A stretch of 64,000 nt of DNA from Ashinkailepas kermadecensis (lineage: Eukaryota > Arthropoda > Thecostraca > Neolepadidae), in assembly GCA_034440615.1 (NCBI GenBank), contig JAOTOM010004673.1, positions 124,001-188,000 of the forward strand, read 5' to 3'. The translations under genes were made by a program, and so were the position numbers. The notes under the pieces are model-generated. The model searched no databases and was not told the DNA's origin. It saw only the letters and a program-made list of their open reading frames with translations. Position 1 is the first letter of the stretch. Each line of letters opens with the position of its first letter. Positions 24,167 through 37,385 of this stretch are shown here, piece by piece.

Positions 24167-26837
24167 TTAACAAGTGGCGGCCGCGGCGGCGGCCGCGGCG
24201 GTCCGTGCTGATCAATGGCGCTACATTTGACAGATACGGCCGGGTGGCCCGATGACTAACGACAAATTAAACCGGGCTCGGCCGCACATTACCATCTGAA
24301 GCGGCGGGGCGCCTCGTGCGACTGTGGGTCAGTCCGGGGAGGAGCGCGGCCGGCAGCGCGATGGCCGCTGGCCAGACGGCGCCCCGATGTCGGCACGTCA
24401 CGTGATGTGACGTGATGCGATGACGCCACAGGAGGCCACGCGCGGCCGACTGGGTCAGCGGGGGAATAGGCTAACTGAATGCACCGATGGGAGAAGCCAG
24501 GGCAGAGGAGAGGAGGGGGTGTAGCTGATGGGGAGTCTCTTTTCCATTAAAGCCAGTCAGAGATACGTCTGATGCCTGATGATAGAGGACGTACTAGCTG
24601 TTTTCACCTATGTGAATTGCGCGTTTCGCACCACGCCGGAAGCTTTAGGGGGAGGGGCTGAAAGATCGAAAGATCGTGCATGTCCCTTGACATAAAAGTG
24701 AGTGCAGGAAAATGCATTTCGGCTTTAATGTTTGACAGCTTGCTGGATCCTTTAGCCCTATTCAGTTATCTGGGAAGCGATTCACTGGGCCTGTTTCAAG
24801 AGGAATTATCTCCTTTAGAAAAAGCGACAGGATTATCCGCATCTAACGTAGCTCCACACCCCGTCGCGACAGATCATTCCCATGACAGGGTGCTGCAAGC
24901 ACTACGCAACTGACGCGCTTCAGCTGGCACGAGCGAAGAGCATGTGAAGCCCACGACACCGGGGCAAATGGTAAGCGTACAGGCCAGCCGATGAGGTCGT
25001 GATAATTTTGGTCCTACCTCTTGCCTCTTGCCTCTTTCCTTGCCTCTTGGATACCTCTTGCTGCGACGATTGGGTCACGGACGAGCGGAGCCTGTGCCAT
25101 GACACGCAGTGTGACACTCGCACGCTGTGTCGACGTGCCCCAGAGGCCATACATGTCATCGATCGTTGCATAATCCCACACATCAGCCTGCGTGATGTCG
25201 GCTCTGATGAAGCGCCGTTCGCGCCGCACTCAGCGGCCAATAACTGCGAGCACACTGTCAACCACAAGTCAGCAGGCGCCGCGCAGAAGCCGGTCGATCC
25301 CAAGCCGGCACCGGCCCCACTCGGGGTCAGCGAAAAGACACGTCTTCCGTTCTACTTTCACTCGCTGCTGTAACGGTGGTGAGCTAAATAGTCCCGAGCA
25401 TCTTACTGTGGATTGGTGCTTCAGGGCGTGCCGACTACTTCGGTCATTTTCCGAGCATATAATTGGCGAAGTCCTGTAATGGATTTCAGTTCGTTCCATC
25501 TAACTTGCTAGCGTTACTCGAACGCTACTTGAACGTTACTCGAGCGTTATTCCAACTTCCTGCCATCATCATCCATGCCAAAACGCGGTAAGCGGCACAA
25601 ACAGGCGACTTACTCAGACAAACGACGCACTTCCTGTTGACGCCGACTTCGAAATCTCGCCAACACGAGCGGACAAAAAGCGTCGCCGTGCTCACCGGCG
25701 CGGTTTCCGCCGACTACCAAGAGCGGCCGTCGGTGCCGACGGACATTTCCGTCGCCGTCGGGCCGGCTTCCGCGGCCGGCACACCGTCGGCGCGCCGGCC
25801 GGCGGTGGCACGCCCGCCGGCCACGCGTCCAGGGTCGTCCGGTCCCGAGACGGACCGGACGGAGCCGACGCCGACATGGATGGCTCTCATTGAGACGACA
25901 CCAACGAGGACAGATGGAGTGTCGCCGGCTGGGCAGAAACTGGCGGTTCGGCGGCGGCGGCGGCGATACGACCGGCGGCGGCCGGATCGGCGCCGAGCGA
26001 GCTGCCGTGGCGAGATCGCCGCCGACGCTGCAGCTGGCGGCTCGCTCGCCTCCCGCTGCTCGAGCGCCGCTGTTTAATCTGGTCTCCAGGTCGATCTATA
26101 CATTTAGTAGCAAGAAGCAAGCACAATGGTAAACGGCCAAACGGGAAGCCACGTGTCGGTACGAGCCTGTGTCGCTGGCTATGGCGTAAACCGCACTTTT
26201 ATCGGGCCGTTGTTCGGCGCATGAGCTCAATGCCAAGTGAAGCCACATTAGCGTTGAAAAGGAACACGCCACACTGCTCTCGCTCAAAAGTGCTGACAGC
26301 ACAGTTTGCCGGTGTTCAACCATCTCGCAATTTGCCGCCTTTGTTCCATTGACAAAAGTCCAATTATTTTGCGGTCTTCCGTTCATTCCAGTCGGCTACG
26401 GCAGATGCGGCGAGCTGCGCCAAGTCAAGTGTGGGACGGGCCGTCGTCGAGTTGAACGGCTACCAACATTATGTGACCACGTTTAGACAATTCGGCCCAA
26501 TATGCCGCCTGAATGTCATCTCCTGATTAAATGCCACCAAGGCAAAAACTTTCGACACGCAATCTGAATTATAGCCGCCAAACGTCTCGGCTAGACAAAG
26601 GAAAGTCAATCTGAGATTTGACACGGCAATAATTCTTAGCCGGAATCCAATTTGCAACTGGTGTCGTTCTGTTCCGACATTCGACTTTGCTGCAATTAAC
26701 ATTCGACTGAGGAGGGCTGAAATTGGTTCGGGCGCGCCGCGTGGTCTCATCGGTTTCAGATGACACTTGCGGGCGCAGCGCCGGCGCTACTTGAGCGCCG
26801 GCGGTCAGCGTTTGACTGCGGCCGGTCACCACCCAGC

Positions 26838-27530
26838 TCACGGGCGTGTCACTCGCGGGCGCCCGGTCATCACCCATCCCATGGGCGTGTCACTCGCGGG
26901 CGCCCGGTCACCACCCAGCTCACGGGCGTGTCACTCACGGGCGTGTCACTCGCGGGCGCCCGGTCATCACCCGTCCCATGGGCGTCCGACCATCACCCGT
27001 CCCATGGGCGTCCGACCATCACCCATCTCATGGGCGTGTCACTCGCGGGCGCCCGGTCATCACCCAGCTCACGGGCGTGTCACTCGTGGGCGCCAGGTCA
27101 CCACCCAGCTCACGGGCGTGTCACTCGTGGGCGCCCAGTCACCACCCAGCTCACGGGCGTGTCACTCGCGGGCGCCCGATCACCACCCAGCTCACGGGCG
27201 TGTCACTCGCGGGCGCCCGGTCATTACCCGTCCCATGGGCGTCCGACCATCACCCGTCCCATGGGCGTGTCACTCGTGGGCGCCCGGTCACTACCCGTCC
27301 CATGGGCGTGTCACTCGTCGGCGCCCGGTCATCACCCATCCCATGGACGTGTCACTCGTGGGCGCCCGGTCACCACCCATCCCATGGGCGTGTCACTCGT
27401 GGGCGCCCGGTCACTACCCGTCCCATGGACGTGTCACTCGTCGGCGCCCGGTCATCACCCGTCCCATGAGCGTGTCACCCGTGGGCGCCCGTCACCACCC
27501 ATCCCATGGGCGTGTCACTCGTGGGCGCCA
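26838..27530. repeat. 41-bp minisatellite with shorter variants
   Basis: The unit is GGGCGTGTCACTCGCGGGCG followed by CCCGGTCACCACCCAGCTCAC. Shorter 26-bp variants (GGGCGTCCGACCATCACCCG) are interspersed. It ends in a short GGACT run (27537-27578). Confidence 0.9.
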
Positions 27531-28521
27531 CCTGAACTGGACTGGACTGGACACCTGGACTGGACTGGACTGGACAGCATCAATCTACTTTGCTATTGGT
27601 GAGTTCATTATGGAGCTATTCGCACAAGGTGAAAGGTTAGTGAGAGAGGCCAGCCTTCGCACGCCCGGAAGCCTCGAGAATGTTTGGCGAGGCCGGTTCT
27701 GAGTGGCGCCCTGCTCGGCGCCGTCCATCTGACCAACTCCGACCTGCAGGCAATTCTAGGTCGATGCAAATACAGCCAGGATCGCCACAAAGCCCTGACT
27801 TCGCAGCAATTGCGTACCCATGATAACGAATGCCCTCGTTTCCTTTGAGCCTCCTACTAAACCAGACTACGAAAGCCAATATTGCGCCAGAATGCTGCAA
27901 TCGAGAAGCACTCCTGAAAAAACGTGGTGCAAGTCGATAATTACGAGGGAAACTAAAGATAGATCCTTACTTGTTTATTATAATTTTGCACAATCGAATG
28001 AATTAAGGTTGACTGCTAATGCAATCACAGTTTATTCATATTTCTTTATCAAATGTGTTTAGGCTGCTTAATAGGTTGAATATTCTATATGAAAAGATAG
28101 AAGTGGAACACTATCCGTGATATTGGCTGGTGGAGTGAAAAAGTATGATCAGTGAGATATCATTGCCCACCCAAATCAGAAAATTGTGGGACACTGTCCT
28201 GAACGGAGTTACAAGCAATACCGGACCTGTCACCGACACAACGTCTACATCAGCTTGTCATCACCCCATGACTTTCCTTGAGCATAATGATTAGCGATGG
28301 GGAAACCGGGCTCTAATGCCGGACGCCTACTGAGAGATAGGTGGTTTCCTACCTGCCAAACCTGCGGCACCGACCCAAAAATCTGCACACATAGTTAAAG
28401 TGCGCACGAGTTAAAGAATGTGGCAACAAACGTCGTAGGCATTACAACTGTTTCAGACCATGCTGCCATTTGTCGCCCACGCCACGTCTTCGCTGGCACC
28501 TGTGTTGGTGGCGATGCTCAC

Positions 28522-28701
28522 CTTGATGATGGCGCCGGTGTTGGTTCCGAGGAAGGCGACCGTGTGCGATGACGTGGTGGCCAGAGTGAGCGCCGTGACG
28601 CCCGTCTGGGGCAGCTCCAGCGCCGGCGAGCCGGTCAGTGGTGACACGCCCGAGATGCGCAGGTCCACCTGGCAGAAGTCCGGGATGTTCCGACCCTGAC
28701 C
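28522..28701 (-). CDS. PlexB: Plexin B-like, exon 2: C-terminal part of the sema domain
   Basis: This exon is 180 nt and exactly 60 codons, residues 370-429. The acceptor is CTGTTTCAG at 28710-28702 and the donor is AAG|GTGAGC with GT at 28521-28520; both ends are phase 0. It joins exon 1 as GKCPEAR to GQGRNIPDFC. The translation contains FCQVDLRISG, and then GVTALTLATTSSHTVAFLG with GTNTGAIIK, which is the last-blade region of a plexin sema domain. The pattern GVTAL...HTVAFLG resembles B-class plexins more than A-class ones, from my recollection of the families rather than an alignment. The open frame runs on into the intron for about 20 codons, but the donor is strong and the join to exon 3 restores the family pattern. 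The intron just upstream carries a two-copy repeat. Confidence 0.92.
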
Positions 28702-28767
28702 CTGAAACAGAGGCAGCCAACTCAGCAGGGGCTGGCGCCGGGCCTGAAGCCACGACAGCCGGGTCAA

Positions 28768-28836
28768 CGGCGAACGGATAATAATCACGGCAGCACGTCA
28801 ACGGTCAACGGACGATAATCACGGCAGCACGTCGTT
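28768..28836. repeat. Two-copy repeat just upstream of exon 2
   Basis: GATAATCACGGCAGCACGTC occurs twice about 34 bp apart, roughly 70 bases outside the exon 2 acceptor. Confidence 0.8.
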
Positions 28837-29703
28837 GAGCAAGACAACCGACAACGCGTGCGAAGGCACTCACGAGCCGTGCGGCCGTCCCTACGGTCAC
28901 TGAAATTGGCCCGAGGATGACGGCACAAAATTCGACACGACCCTCTAGCCAGACGGCGACGCTTTGAACACACAGCGGAGTTGCTACAGCATATGGCGAA
29001 TGGGCACAAAGTCGTAGTCAGCTATGTCGGCGGCACAAAGCCGGGTCAAAGTCGGCCACCTGCGAAAGGCCGAATGTGTGCGGTTGAGACGTGCAGGCAG
29101 GGTTGGAAAAACCATCGCATCCTGGATTTGTGCTATTTAGAACATTCTCATCTCCAGGACGTTACTCCGCATTGTTGGCCAAAATATGAAACGCTGCTTT
29201 TCATTAATAACTGCGCTTCCTCTTTCATGAAAAAAGTTAGACACTCAGGGAATTAGAGTCTAGTCTCAGGGTCAGATCTAGGTCAGATCTAGTCTAGTCG
29301 CTGATGTCAGAAATAAAATTAAAATTATCCTCTCCGAAATTGTCAGGCACCTAATCATCCTCTCTACATCCTGGATTCCAAAACATCAATCCAACCATGA
29401 GTGCAGGTAAATTGTCACGTGACACAGGAGTACAGAACTGGCAGGTAGGCGCGCTACCCTGAGTGCACGTTATATTCCCAACGCAGAATGCTTCAAAACA
29501 TGTCACCGACATCCGCCCTGCAGGCGGTCCCAATGCCGGAACGGAAAGCGTCATCAAAACGCGGATGAGATGATCTGCCACATCTGTGTCACTGCAGATG
29601 AAAGCGGGCGCCACGATAATCAGCCGACCATTTCCCGACGTCGCATCGCTACCGCCTGCTGTCGGAGCACGCGCACCGCGTCGGCAGCGACGAGGCCGTC
29701 GAC

Positions 29704-29876
29704 GGCGGGTCGCCGCGGTCGGCGCGCCTAGCTGGTGGCGAGCGTGTCGACGGTGGGTGCAGGAGGCTCGGCTGGCGTCCACCGGCGGCGGGTCGCCGCG
29801 GTCGGCGCGCCTAGCTGGTGGCGAGCGTGTCGACGGTGGGTGCAGGAGGCTCGGCTGGCGTCCACCGGCGGCGGGG
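29704..29876. repeat. 83-bp tandem duplication
   Basis: GGCGGGTCGCCGCGGTCGGC and the following 63 bases are repeated once exactly, starting at 29704 and 29787. Confidence 0.9.
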
Positions 29877-30714
29877 CGCGCGATTTTAGCCGGATGCCCG
29901 ATGCATCGATGCGTCCGGGCTATGGCTGACCGGCCGACTCGCCGCGTCTATGCAAGCAGAACCTGACAGTTCGTGGAAACTACATAATCAATGCGCGGCT
30001 GCTACCCGCCGGGCCTGCACGAACTCTGACTGTCGAGACTCTGACCTTGGCTGTCCTGCCGCCGTCGACAGTTGGAAAATGGGAAACGGCCTCCTAGATG
30101 GCCGGCAAATTCGGTACGTCCTTTGGCATGTTCTATAAAAATGTGTGCACTAGTTTATAAGCACTAGATACTTCCGTACGACTATTAGTTGTCATTTATT
30201 GAAGCATGAAACAAGCACGAGCAGTAAAATCGTCCGTACAAAACAGGCGCTGGGATGGGCATACTGAAAGACGACAACATGGTAACCGGCCTTTACCGCG
30301 CCCGGGAATGATGATGAGGGCGTTTTTACGGATTGATGAAATACACCGCGGTTATCATGATTACATTCACATATGACGGACATTAGGGAGGATCAATAGC
30401 CTTAAACAACGCAGCATCGCCGGACGGTAATGCCATATGAATATTGATGAGTAGTGCAGCAAATTAATACACCCATTGAATGGGATGTTTCATTGATACG
30501 GGAATAATCGCGGCTGAGGAAGGAGGCTGTTTGAATAGCTCGAGTGGCAGGTTGTAGCGGGGAAGCCACCCATACTAAGCTCCATCATCGCATGCAGAAT
30601 GGCGGCGCCGCTCTGTAAGATAGGAATCACGGCTGGTCTAGCTCCGGAGGCGAGGCTGACATTGCACCCCGAAGTGGACCCTGGACGTCCACTACAGGAT
30701 CGCCAGCTACCTGT

Positions 30715-31372
30715 CTGGCCACTGACCAGAGCACCAGTCCACACCCCGGACACCCACCGCAGAACCGCTGGCCACTGACCAGAGCACCAGTCCACACCCC
30801 GGACACCCACCGCAGAACCGCTGGCCACTGACCAGAGCACCAGTCCACACCCCGGACACCCACCGCAGAACCGCTGGCCACTGACCAGAGCACCAGTCCA
30901 CACCCCGGACTTCCACCGCAGAACCGCTGGCCACTGACCAGAGCACCAGTCCACACCCCGGACACCCACCGCAGAACCGCTGGCCACTGACCAGAGCACC
31001 AGTCCACACCCCGGACACCCACCGCAGAACCGCTGGCCACTGACCAGAGCACCAGTCCACACCCCGGACTTCCACCGCAGAACCGCTGGCCACTGACCAG
31101 AGCACCAGTCCACACCCCGGACTTCCACCGCAGAACCGCTGGCCACTGACCAGAGCACCAGTCCACACCCCGGACACCCACCGCAGAACCGCTGGCCACT
31201 GACCAGAGCACCAGTCCATACCCCGGACACCCACCGCAGAACCGCTGGCCACTGACCAGAGCACCAGTCCACACCCCGGACTTCCACCGCAGAACCGCTG
31301 GCCACTGACCAGAGCACCAGTCCACACCCCGGACTTCCACCGCAGAACCGCTGGCCACTGACCAGAGTACCA
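30715..31372. repeat. 53-bp minisatellite, about 12.4 copies
   Basis: The unit is CTGGCCACTGACCAGAGCAC, then CAGTCCACACCCCGGAC, then ACCCACCGCAGAACCG or TTCCACCGCAGAACCG. Apart from that two-state site the copies are essentially identical. Confidence 0.95.
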
Positions 31373-33029
31373 ATCCACACCATTGCCACGACCGCCGCCT
31401 ATGAAGTCAAACCGTCGCTGCAACACCCAGACGGAAGTCCCAGCAACACCTAACAAATGGCACTATAGCACCAAGCCCTCAGTGCCAGCAAGCCCTAACA
31501 ACTGGCTCTATGGTGTCCAGGCCTCGGGTTCCGCAAATAACACCTAGCCCGAGGCACCTGCAATAACCAACTGGCTGACGCCAGCATTCGAGCTGTCTGA
31601 GTCCTAATCCGCAGCTCAGGGTTCCTGTATCACCCAGCTCTGAATACTCAGTCCGGACATTTGTGAGCTCCAGCCATATGGGTTAAGCCTAAAGCATGTT
31701 CGCACGTGATCGTGAGAATCGCAAAATCCTCTCCATGGAGAGGCTTAACCACCGGATCCTGCAACATCCGGCGGGCACCCGGGAGCACTTAATTTTGTGG
31801 ACATGCCAATTTCGTTCAACTACCCCAAGCGTAGATCACTCAATGTTGCATCGCCCATGCTCCGGCCTCTCAGCCATGGGACGTCTGCTCTTGCACCGCT
31901 GCTAACGGGTCTGCATATCCTTGCCAGCGTTCTCTTCAACGCTTCTGATCGTTCATTGTCCCATGCCTCGACACGAAGTGGGACGCCCCCCGCGTCGTCT
32001 CTTTTCGTGTCTGCCCCACTGGTTTAATCCACGCCTCAGCCGTAGTTTCTCATAACTAGCTTCATCATGCATAATGCGAGCCATAGCGTCGGTAGGTAGG
32101 CACTTGGCCGAGCGGTAAAGCCGAGCTCCAGCCCCGGTGCAGGACCGTCTCCCTGCCCAGTTGGACGTGTTCGCGATCTGTGAGGGAGCCGACTGGGCCG
32201 GCCGTTGACGTTCACATTGCGGGACTTGTGGCTGTACATCAGCAGCCAGGACGTGCGTAACGTAAGCGGGCGCGTCCCGGCCCGGCCCGCCACGCCCCTG
32301 CCGACCGGCAGGCGGATGATTTGTCACGGCTGGCGGTGCTGGGCGGACGCCGTCACTGGCCGAGAAATACGGCGCGGATCGTGTGAAATAGTTGGCACTC
32401 GGCGCGTTATGGCCGCCGCCGCCGATTCGCTTGTTTTCTCGCGGTATTGCCACATAAATCGACCGCCGGCTCATGGAGCACTGGGCGGAATTACGGCGCC
32501 AGATCGCACGGCCGGCGCGCAGGTCGCGCCCGGAACGAGACCCCGACCCGCCGATGGCTGGCGCACGGCCGGCGCCAGTACGGCCGCGGCGCCAGGAGCA
32601 GCTGCCGGCTACGACGAGACACCGGCGCTTCACAGCCACGCCCGTCCCGCCGACCGAAGCGCGCGAACAGCCGACGGGTGCGCCACGGCGTGCGTGTGCC
32701 GGGCGGCGCGGGCGGCCGCCCGCGGAACGAGCGCCGTCCGTCATGCCGGCTGGGGGTCGTGCGGGGTCATCGGGCGCGACACGCCGCCAGATAGCGCGTG
32801 TCACCCTGTCGCTGCCGCCGGAGATGGAGTGCGTCGGCCGATAACATGCCACCGGTGCTGTCGCGTCTGGCAGCGGCGGCGCACAGCACGTCTGTCCCCG
32901 GCCACATACCGCAAATGAGGAACGCGACGCGAGGACACGTGTGTGAGAGCGTGTTAGGGAGAGGAACAGCAGGACAGAGTGGTTAGTCATGAGGTCGGCA
33001 CCCATGACCGTAACAAACTATGCGATGTA

Positions 33030-33330
33030 CGGACCAGGTAACGCTCCAATGGTAGCAGAACTGGGCCATGTACCGCTCCAATGGTAGCAGCACCGGGCCA
33101 TGTACCACTTCAATGATAGCAGCACCGGTCCATGTGCCACTGAATGATAATAACACTGGGTCATGTACCATTCTAATGGTAGCAACACCGGGCCATGTAC
33201 CACTCCAATGGTAGCAACACCGGTCCATGCACCACTCCAGTGGTAGCAACACTGGGCCATGTACCACTCCAATGGTAGAAGCATCGGGCCATGTGCCCCT
33301 CCAATGGTAGCAGTATCGGGCCATGTCGGT
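33030..33330. repeat. 32-bp minisatellite, about 9 copies
   Basis: GGGCCATGTACCACTCCAAT followed by GGTAGCAACACC repeats with moderate divergence. Confidence 0.88.
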
Positions 33331-34039
33331 GGCGGCGGCCGTAGGCAGTTACAGGTATTCGCGTGTTAATGCTGTCGCCGACAGCGAACACAACTTGGAG
33401 CTCAATCGTGCGAGTTGAACGAACGATCGGTCGTGGAAGACTTGAACTATGGAAATCAGTTACGGACACGAGGCGGGAAGTTAAAAGCAGTTAAGAGAAC
33501 ACCGAAGTTCTATCATCGCTCGATGGTGGAAAGTAACTGCATGTGTAGAGTAGGCATTCACTATCGCATTCAGGTCGAAAACCATGTCGGGATTTTCTGG
33601 ATACGAAGTTCACCTTGAAGACGTGACAATGCAATAAAACACACAGCAGCTTTCTCACATAAAACTTCGAAAACTGCCGAGTATGGACTGACCTGGAGCT
33701 AAAATTGCTGGCAAGTTCTCGGTAAACAATTTGGCAATGCAACAAATCGAAGCTACCGCCAAATAATAGTATCACCCAAATGTACACGTACTGGTTACGT
33801 ACACAGCTTGGATTGCACCTGATGCGGCCTCCAGGTGGCGAGACCGGGCAGGTAGAGGAGAGCAGGACGGCGCTGACAGTGGTTCGGGTGGCGTAGTTCC
33901 TGATCGCCAGCGCCTCTCCTGACTATATCACGGCCGGGCGACTTCGGCAGCGGTATGGCACACATCACAGGGGCGGATTCAGGGGGTACAGGGACATGTG
34001 CAGTCTCCCACACACACATACCCTACAAACATGGGGATG

Positions 34040-34310
34040 CGGCGTCCCCCTGGCTGGGTAAAGGTGCCCCTCCTGGGTTCTCAAGTGTGACCATTTTTGT
34101 CGGCCGAATTCACCCCTCGAGCATAAAAGGCCCTCCAAGGGCACTCCAGTGCGCCCCTCCCTTTGAATCAATAATGCCCTTCTGGAGAAATGGAACCTCT
34201 CCAGGGGCTCTCCAGTGCACCTCCCACTTAAATGTTCGGAACCAGTAGCGCCCTTCTGGAGAAATTGCACCCTTCCAGACGAGTGCTCCCCCATTCAAAT
34301 TATATAAACA
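34040..34310 (-). repeat. Degenerate dispersed repeat, minus orientation
   Basis: Read on the minus strand, diverged units contain GGGCGCTACTGG, an A-rich spacer and GGGAGGTGCACTGGAG. These resemble the units at 12845-13045. Confidence 0.5.
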
Positions 34311-35564
34311 CGCCCCTGACACATAGCGCGACGATTGCAACCGGTCATAAGCAGAACTCGACAGCGGAGGAGACTGGAGACGAACGTGGAAGTCGCACTC
34401 GTCCGGTTCAACCTACCGCCCGGCGAGGTGTGAACGCCAACGGAGGACCGGCACACGGTCCCGCGATGCCATGTAGAGCGCGAGCGCACGCACACGCACA
34501 CGCACATACAGGAACCGATGGGTAGGGGTCGGATGGGAGGAAGATTCGAGGAGAGGCACCGGTGGAAATAAAATGGGAGGCGATGTGGTGGTTTGTGGCT
34601 TAAGGACACCTCGACCACCACTGTCTTTATCCACCGGTATCGGAGCTTTTATAAAGCTACAAGTCACTCAATATTAAGCTATGCTTGTGAAGGTATAAGA
34701 AGAGTGAAGAGTGGTGGTGCCCAGATGGCTGGTTCAGTGACCGATAAGATTAATATGATCCGTGAGATATGCGATCGGACGTCCAATCAGATGCCAGATA
34801 AAAGATCATGTGAGAGGTGAGAGTCAATGAGCGGCAATGTAACAGTGAGGTGCGTCAGACAGAAACACAATGAGGGTGAACAGATACATGGCAGACAAGT
34901 TTGTCGTGTCACTGTATCACTTTGGATAAGGCGATACCACATATATAATTACCCGGTTGATTTCCTTTAGCCATTAATATCATCCCGGCCATTACCAAAC
35001 CAAACTCATCAGCCTGAGTACCACCATCATTTTAATCAATGGTGCAGCTTCCTTCATTATCATCATTACCACCACCTGGCCAAGAACAAAACAGGTGTGA
35101 TATATTCACACACATTCAACTCTGCAACTCGCTTTGCAACAACGCTAAGCGTTAATGGCCCGCAGCCTGCGCGCCTTCTGCGTTGAGCCTGCCAACGAAG
35201 TGAGAATGTAGCAAGTGAAAAGTGTTGATTGTCATGCTGGACAGATAAGTGTACAGGTAGTCCAATGAAGAGAGTAAACCCCATGTAAGAACGCCCTGAG
35301 CGACAGGGAAGCTCGTTAGATCGTGACTGGAACCCTAGTGTCCGACGACTACCAAGAGTCAGTCGGTCGCCCACTCCCAGTTCCGGTGAAGTGTGCGTCT
35401 GCCATTCACATGCCCGGTGAGTCAGTATGACAAGTATCTGCAATACTCGAGCGAGGGTGATTTGAGACAGTGCAATTTGAACCAGTGTGTATCAGGCAAG
35501 TACAATTTCAGCGACATGACAAATGTGATGACTGTGACATCTTGGCGGGTGTTAACCATAGAGC

Positions 35565-35591
35565 GAGCGCAATGAGAGTCTCATTGCGCTC
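35565..35591. repeat. Short perfect hairpin
   Basis: GAGCGCAATGAGA and its exact reverse complement flank a single G. With one mismatch the arms extend a further three pairs. Confidence 0.85.
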
Positions 35592-36499
35592 ACTCGATCT
35601 CATTATGAGACCGAGTATATCTTGACAATTGCGTATGTATATTAGTGAATAACTGTCGCGGGCAAATAATATTATTCAGGTGATGTTTCATGAGTCAAGT
35701 CCAACTATTTGGAAATGCTTAAATACATTGAAAGAGACCAAGTTACTCAGCAGGCAGAATGGGTTCAGTATCTGGTAGGGCTTAGGGGCAGGTGTCCGGA
35801 AGAACTGTGCGTCGGCGGCTTACAACACTTGGAGCGCATTATTCGAATCGACCATTTGGAAAATCCTGCACAATTATTGCGGTGTAGCTGTCATAACCTT
35901 GCACTCGGTGCATATCAAGCAACAACCCGAAATATAGCTTAAATTCCTGGTATACGTGCTTGGTGTTCGTTCCTAAACTCGCTAAGCTGGCTTGGCACTT
36001 GCTCATATTGTATCATTTGCGGCGGAAATTCTTGCTCCAGCTCACTACTCTTACGCGCATCAAGAGATTTCAGAATTCTGCTAGGTATTCGACGTTGATC
36101 AATTGCTAACCAGAAACGAACACAAAATGAACTCGAATGACACTAACTTGACGGTGAATTTGTCAATATGCCAACATGGTAGGAGCAATTCCCGTACATG
36201 TGCCGTTCGAATTGTGATCGTTATATTTCCATTCGCTCCGATGTCGCAGTTTGTCATTTGTCGCAGTCGGCCAATTTGTCAGCTCGCTCAGATTGCACTT
36301 GCCCAGATACGGCCACTCAAAGTGCACTCGCTCAAACTGCGCCCGCGGAATGGGCCCCACCGGCTTACCGTGTCTATGCATTCACAAAGCAACATGTACT
36401 GTGGGAACCCATCTGCCGACCTTGTACCTGCCGAGCAACAAAGCCTTTGTAGGCGCCACCGCACCTATGTGGGAGCCAAGCTCGATGACACCCTGTCAA

Positions 36500-36726
36500 T
36501 ACGGAGCCCGTCTCGATGACACTGTGTCGACACCAGAGCCCGTCTCGATGACACCATGTCGACACCAGAGCCCATCTCGATGACACCATGTCGACACCAG
36601 AGCCCATCTCGATGACACCATGTCGACACCAGAGCCCGTCTCGATGACACCATGTCGACACCATGTCGACACCAGAGCCCATCTCAATGACATCATGTCG
36701 ACACCAGAGCCCATCTCGATGACACC
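36500..36726. repeat. 32-bp minisatellite, about 7 copies
   Basis: GAGCCCATCTCGATGACACC followed by ATGTCGACACCA repeats with very little divergence. Confidence 0.92.
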
Positions 36727-37164
36727 TGACCGCCGTGGCGCAGCGCGCTCGCTGTGACCCGGCTCCACCGCCGCATTATGGCGGTATTAAAATGTAAATG
36801 CATACAGGATGCATTAGTCGCTGGTGGCGTCACAACTTGTACCATTGATTAGACGTCACATAAAATTTACGATTAGTTGACGGTGGTCGCGGCGGCAGCG
36901 CCCGCGTCGGTGGCGAGTATTTGTTACCGGCGCGCTATCAATCGGCCGCCGGCCAGGCGCTGCGGCCGCCTGCCAGGCGCAGGCGGCGGCGGGGCGGCGG
37001 GGCGGGGCGCGCGGCGCGCTGTCGTCGCCCAGGATGAGCGGTGTGTCGCTGGAGGCGACAGGCGGCCGGCGTAAATCCCAGCTAACTGCGCGCGCTGCTG
37101 CCGCCACGCGCGCCGCGCATCAGTTATGCTCGCTCGCATGGCGAGTGTGTGCACTCGGCTGGCT

Positions 37165-37385
37165 GCCATATCGGGGTGGCAGCCGGTTGCCATGCCAGGG
37201 TGGCAGCCGGTTGCCGTATCAAGGTGGCAGCCGGTTGCCATACCAGGATGGCAGCCGGTCGCCGTACCTGAGTGGCAGCCGGCTGCCATACCGGGATGTC
37301 CGGCGGTTGCCATACCAGGATGGCAGCCGGCTGCAGTACCAGGGTGGCCGGCGGTCGCCATACCAGGGTGGCCGGTGGGCCCGAC
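37165..37385. repeat. 24-bp minisatellite, about 9 copies
   Basis: GGTGGCAGCCGGTTGCCATA followed by CCAG or CCGG repeats. The unit is a multiple of three and both strands stay open. Confidence 0.9.

Larger units (their letters stand above)
18304..28521 (-). other. Plexin intron 2 (about 10.2 kb)
   Basis: This GT-AG phase 0 intron lies between exons 2 and 3. Its main contents are a 34-bp array, the large 25-bp CACGTG array, a CCG triplet tract and a 41-bp array. The stretches 18310-19840, 23190-24060, 24170-26830 and 27580-28520 look unique. Short open frames at 24680-24913 (+) and 25014-25229 (-) have no recognisable domain. Confidence 0.8.

Noticed and set aside
25014..25229. Minus-strand frame of about 70 codons with protein-like composition
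   Set aside because: No recognisable domain, no ATG start, and it lies within plexin intron 2 without convincing splice sites.
30490..31456. Three minus-strand frames of about 250-300 codons rich in Trp, Ser and Gly
   Set aside because: Produced by the 53-bp minisatellite.
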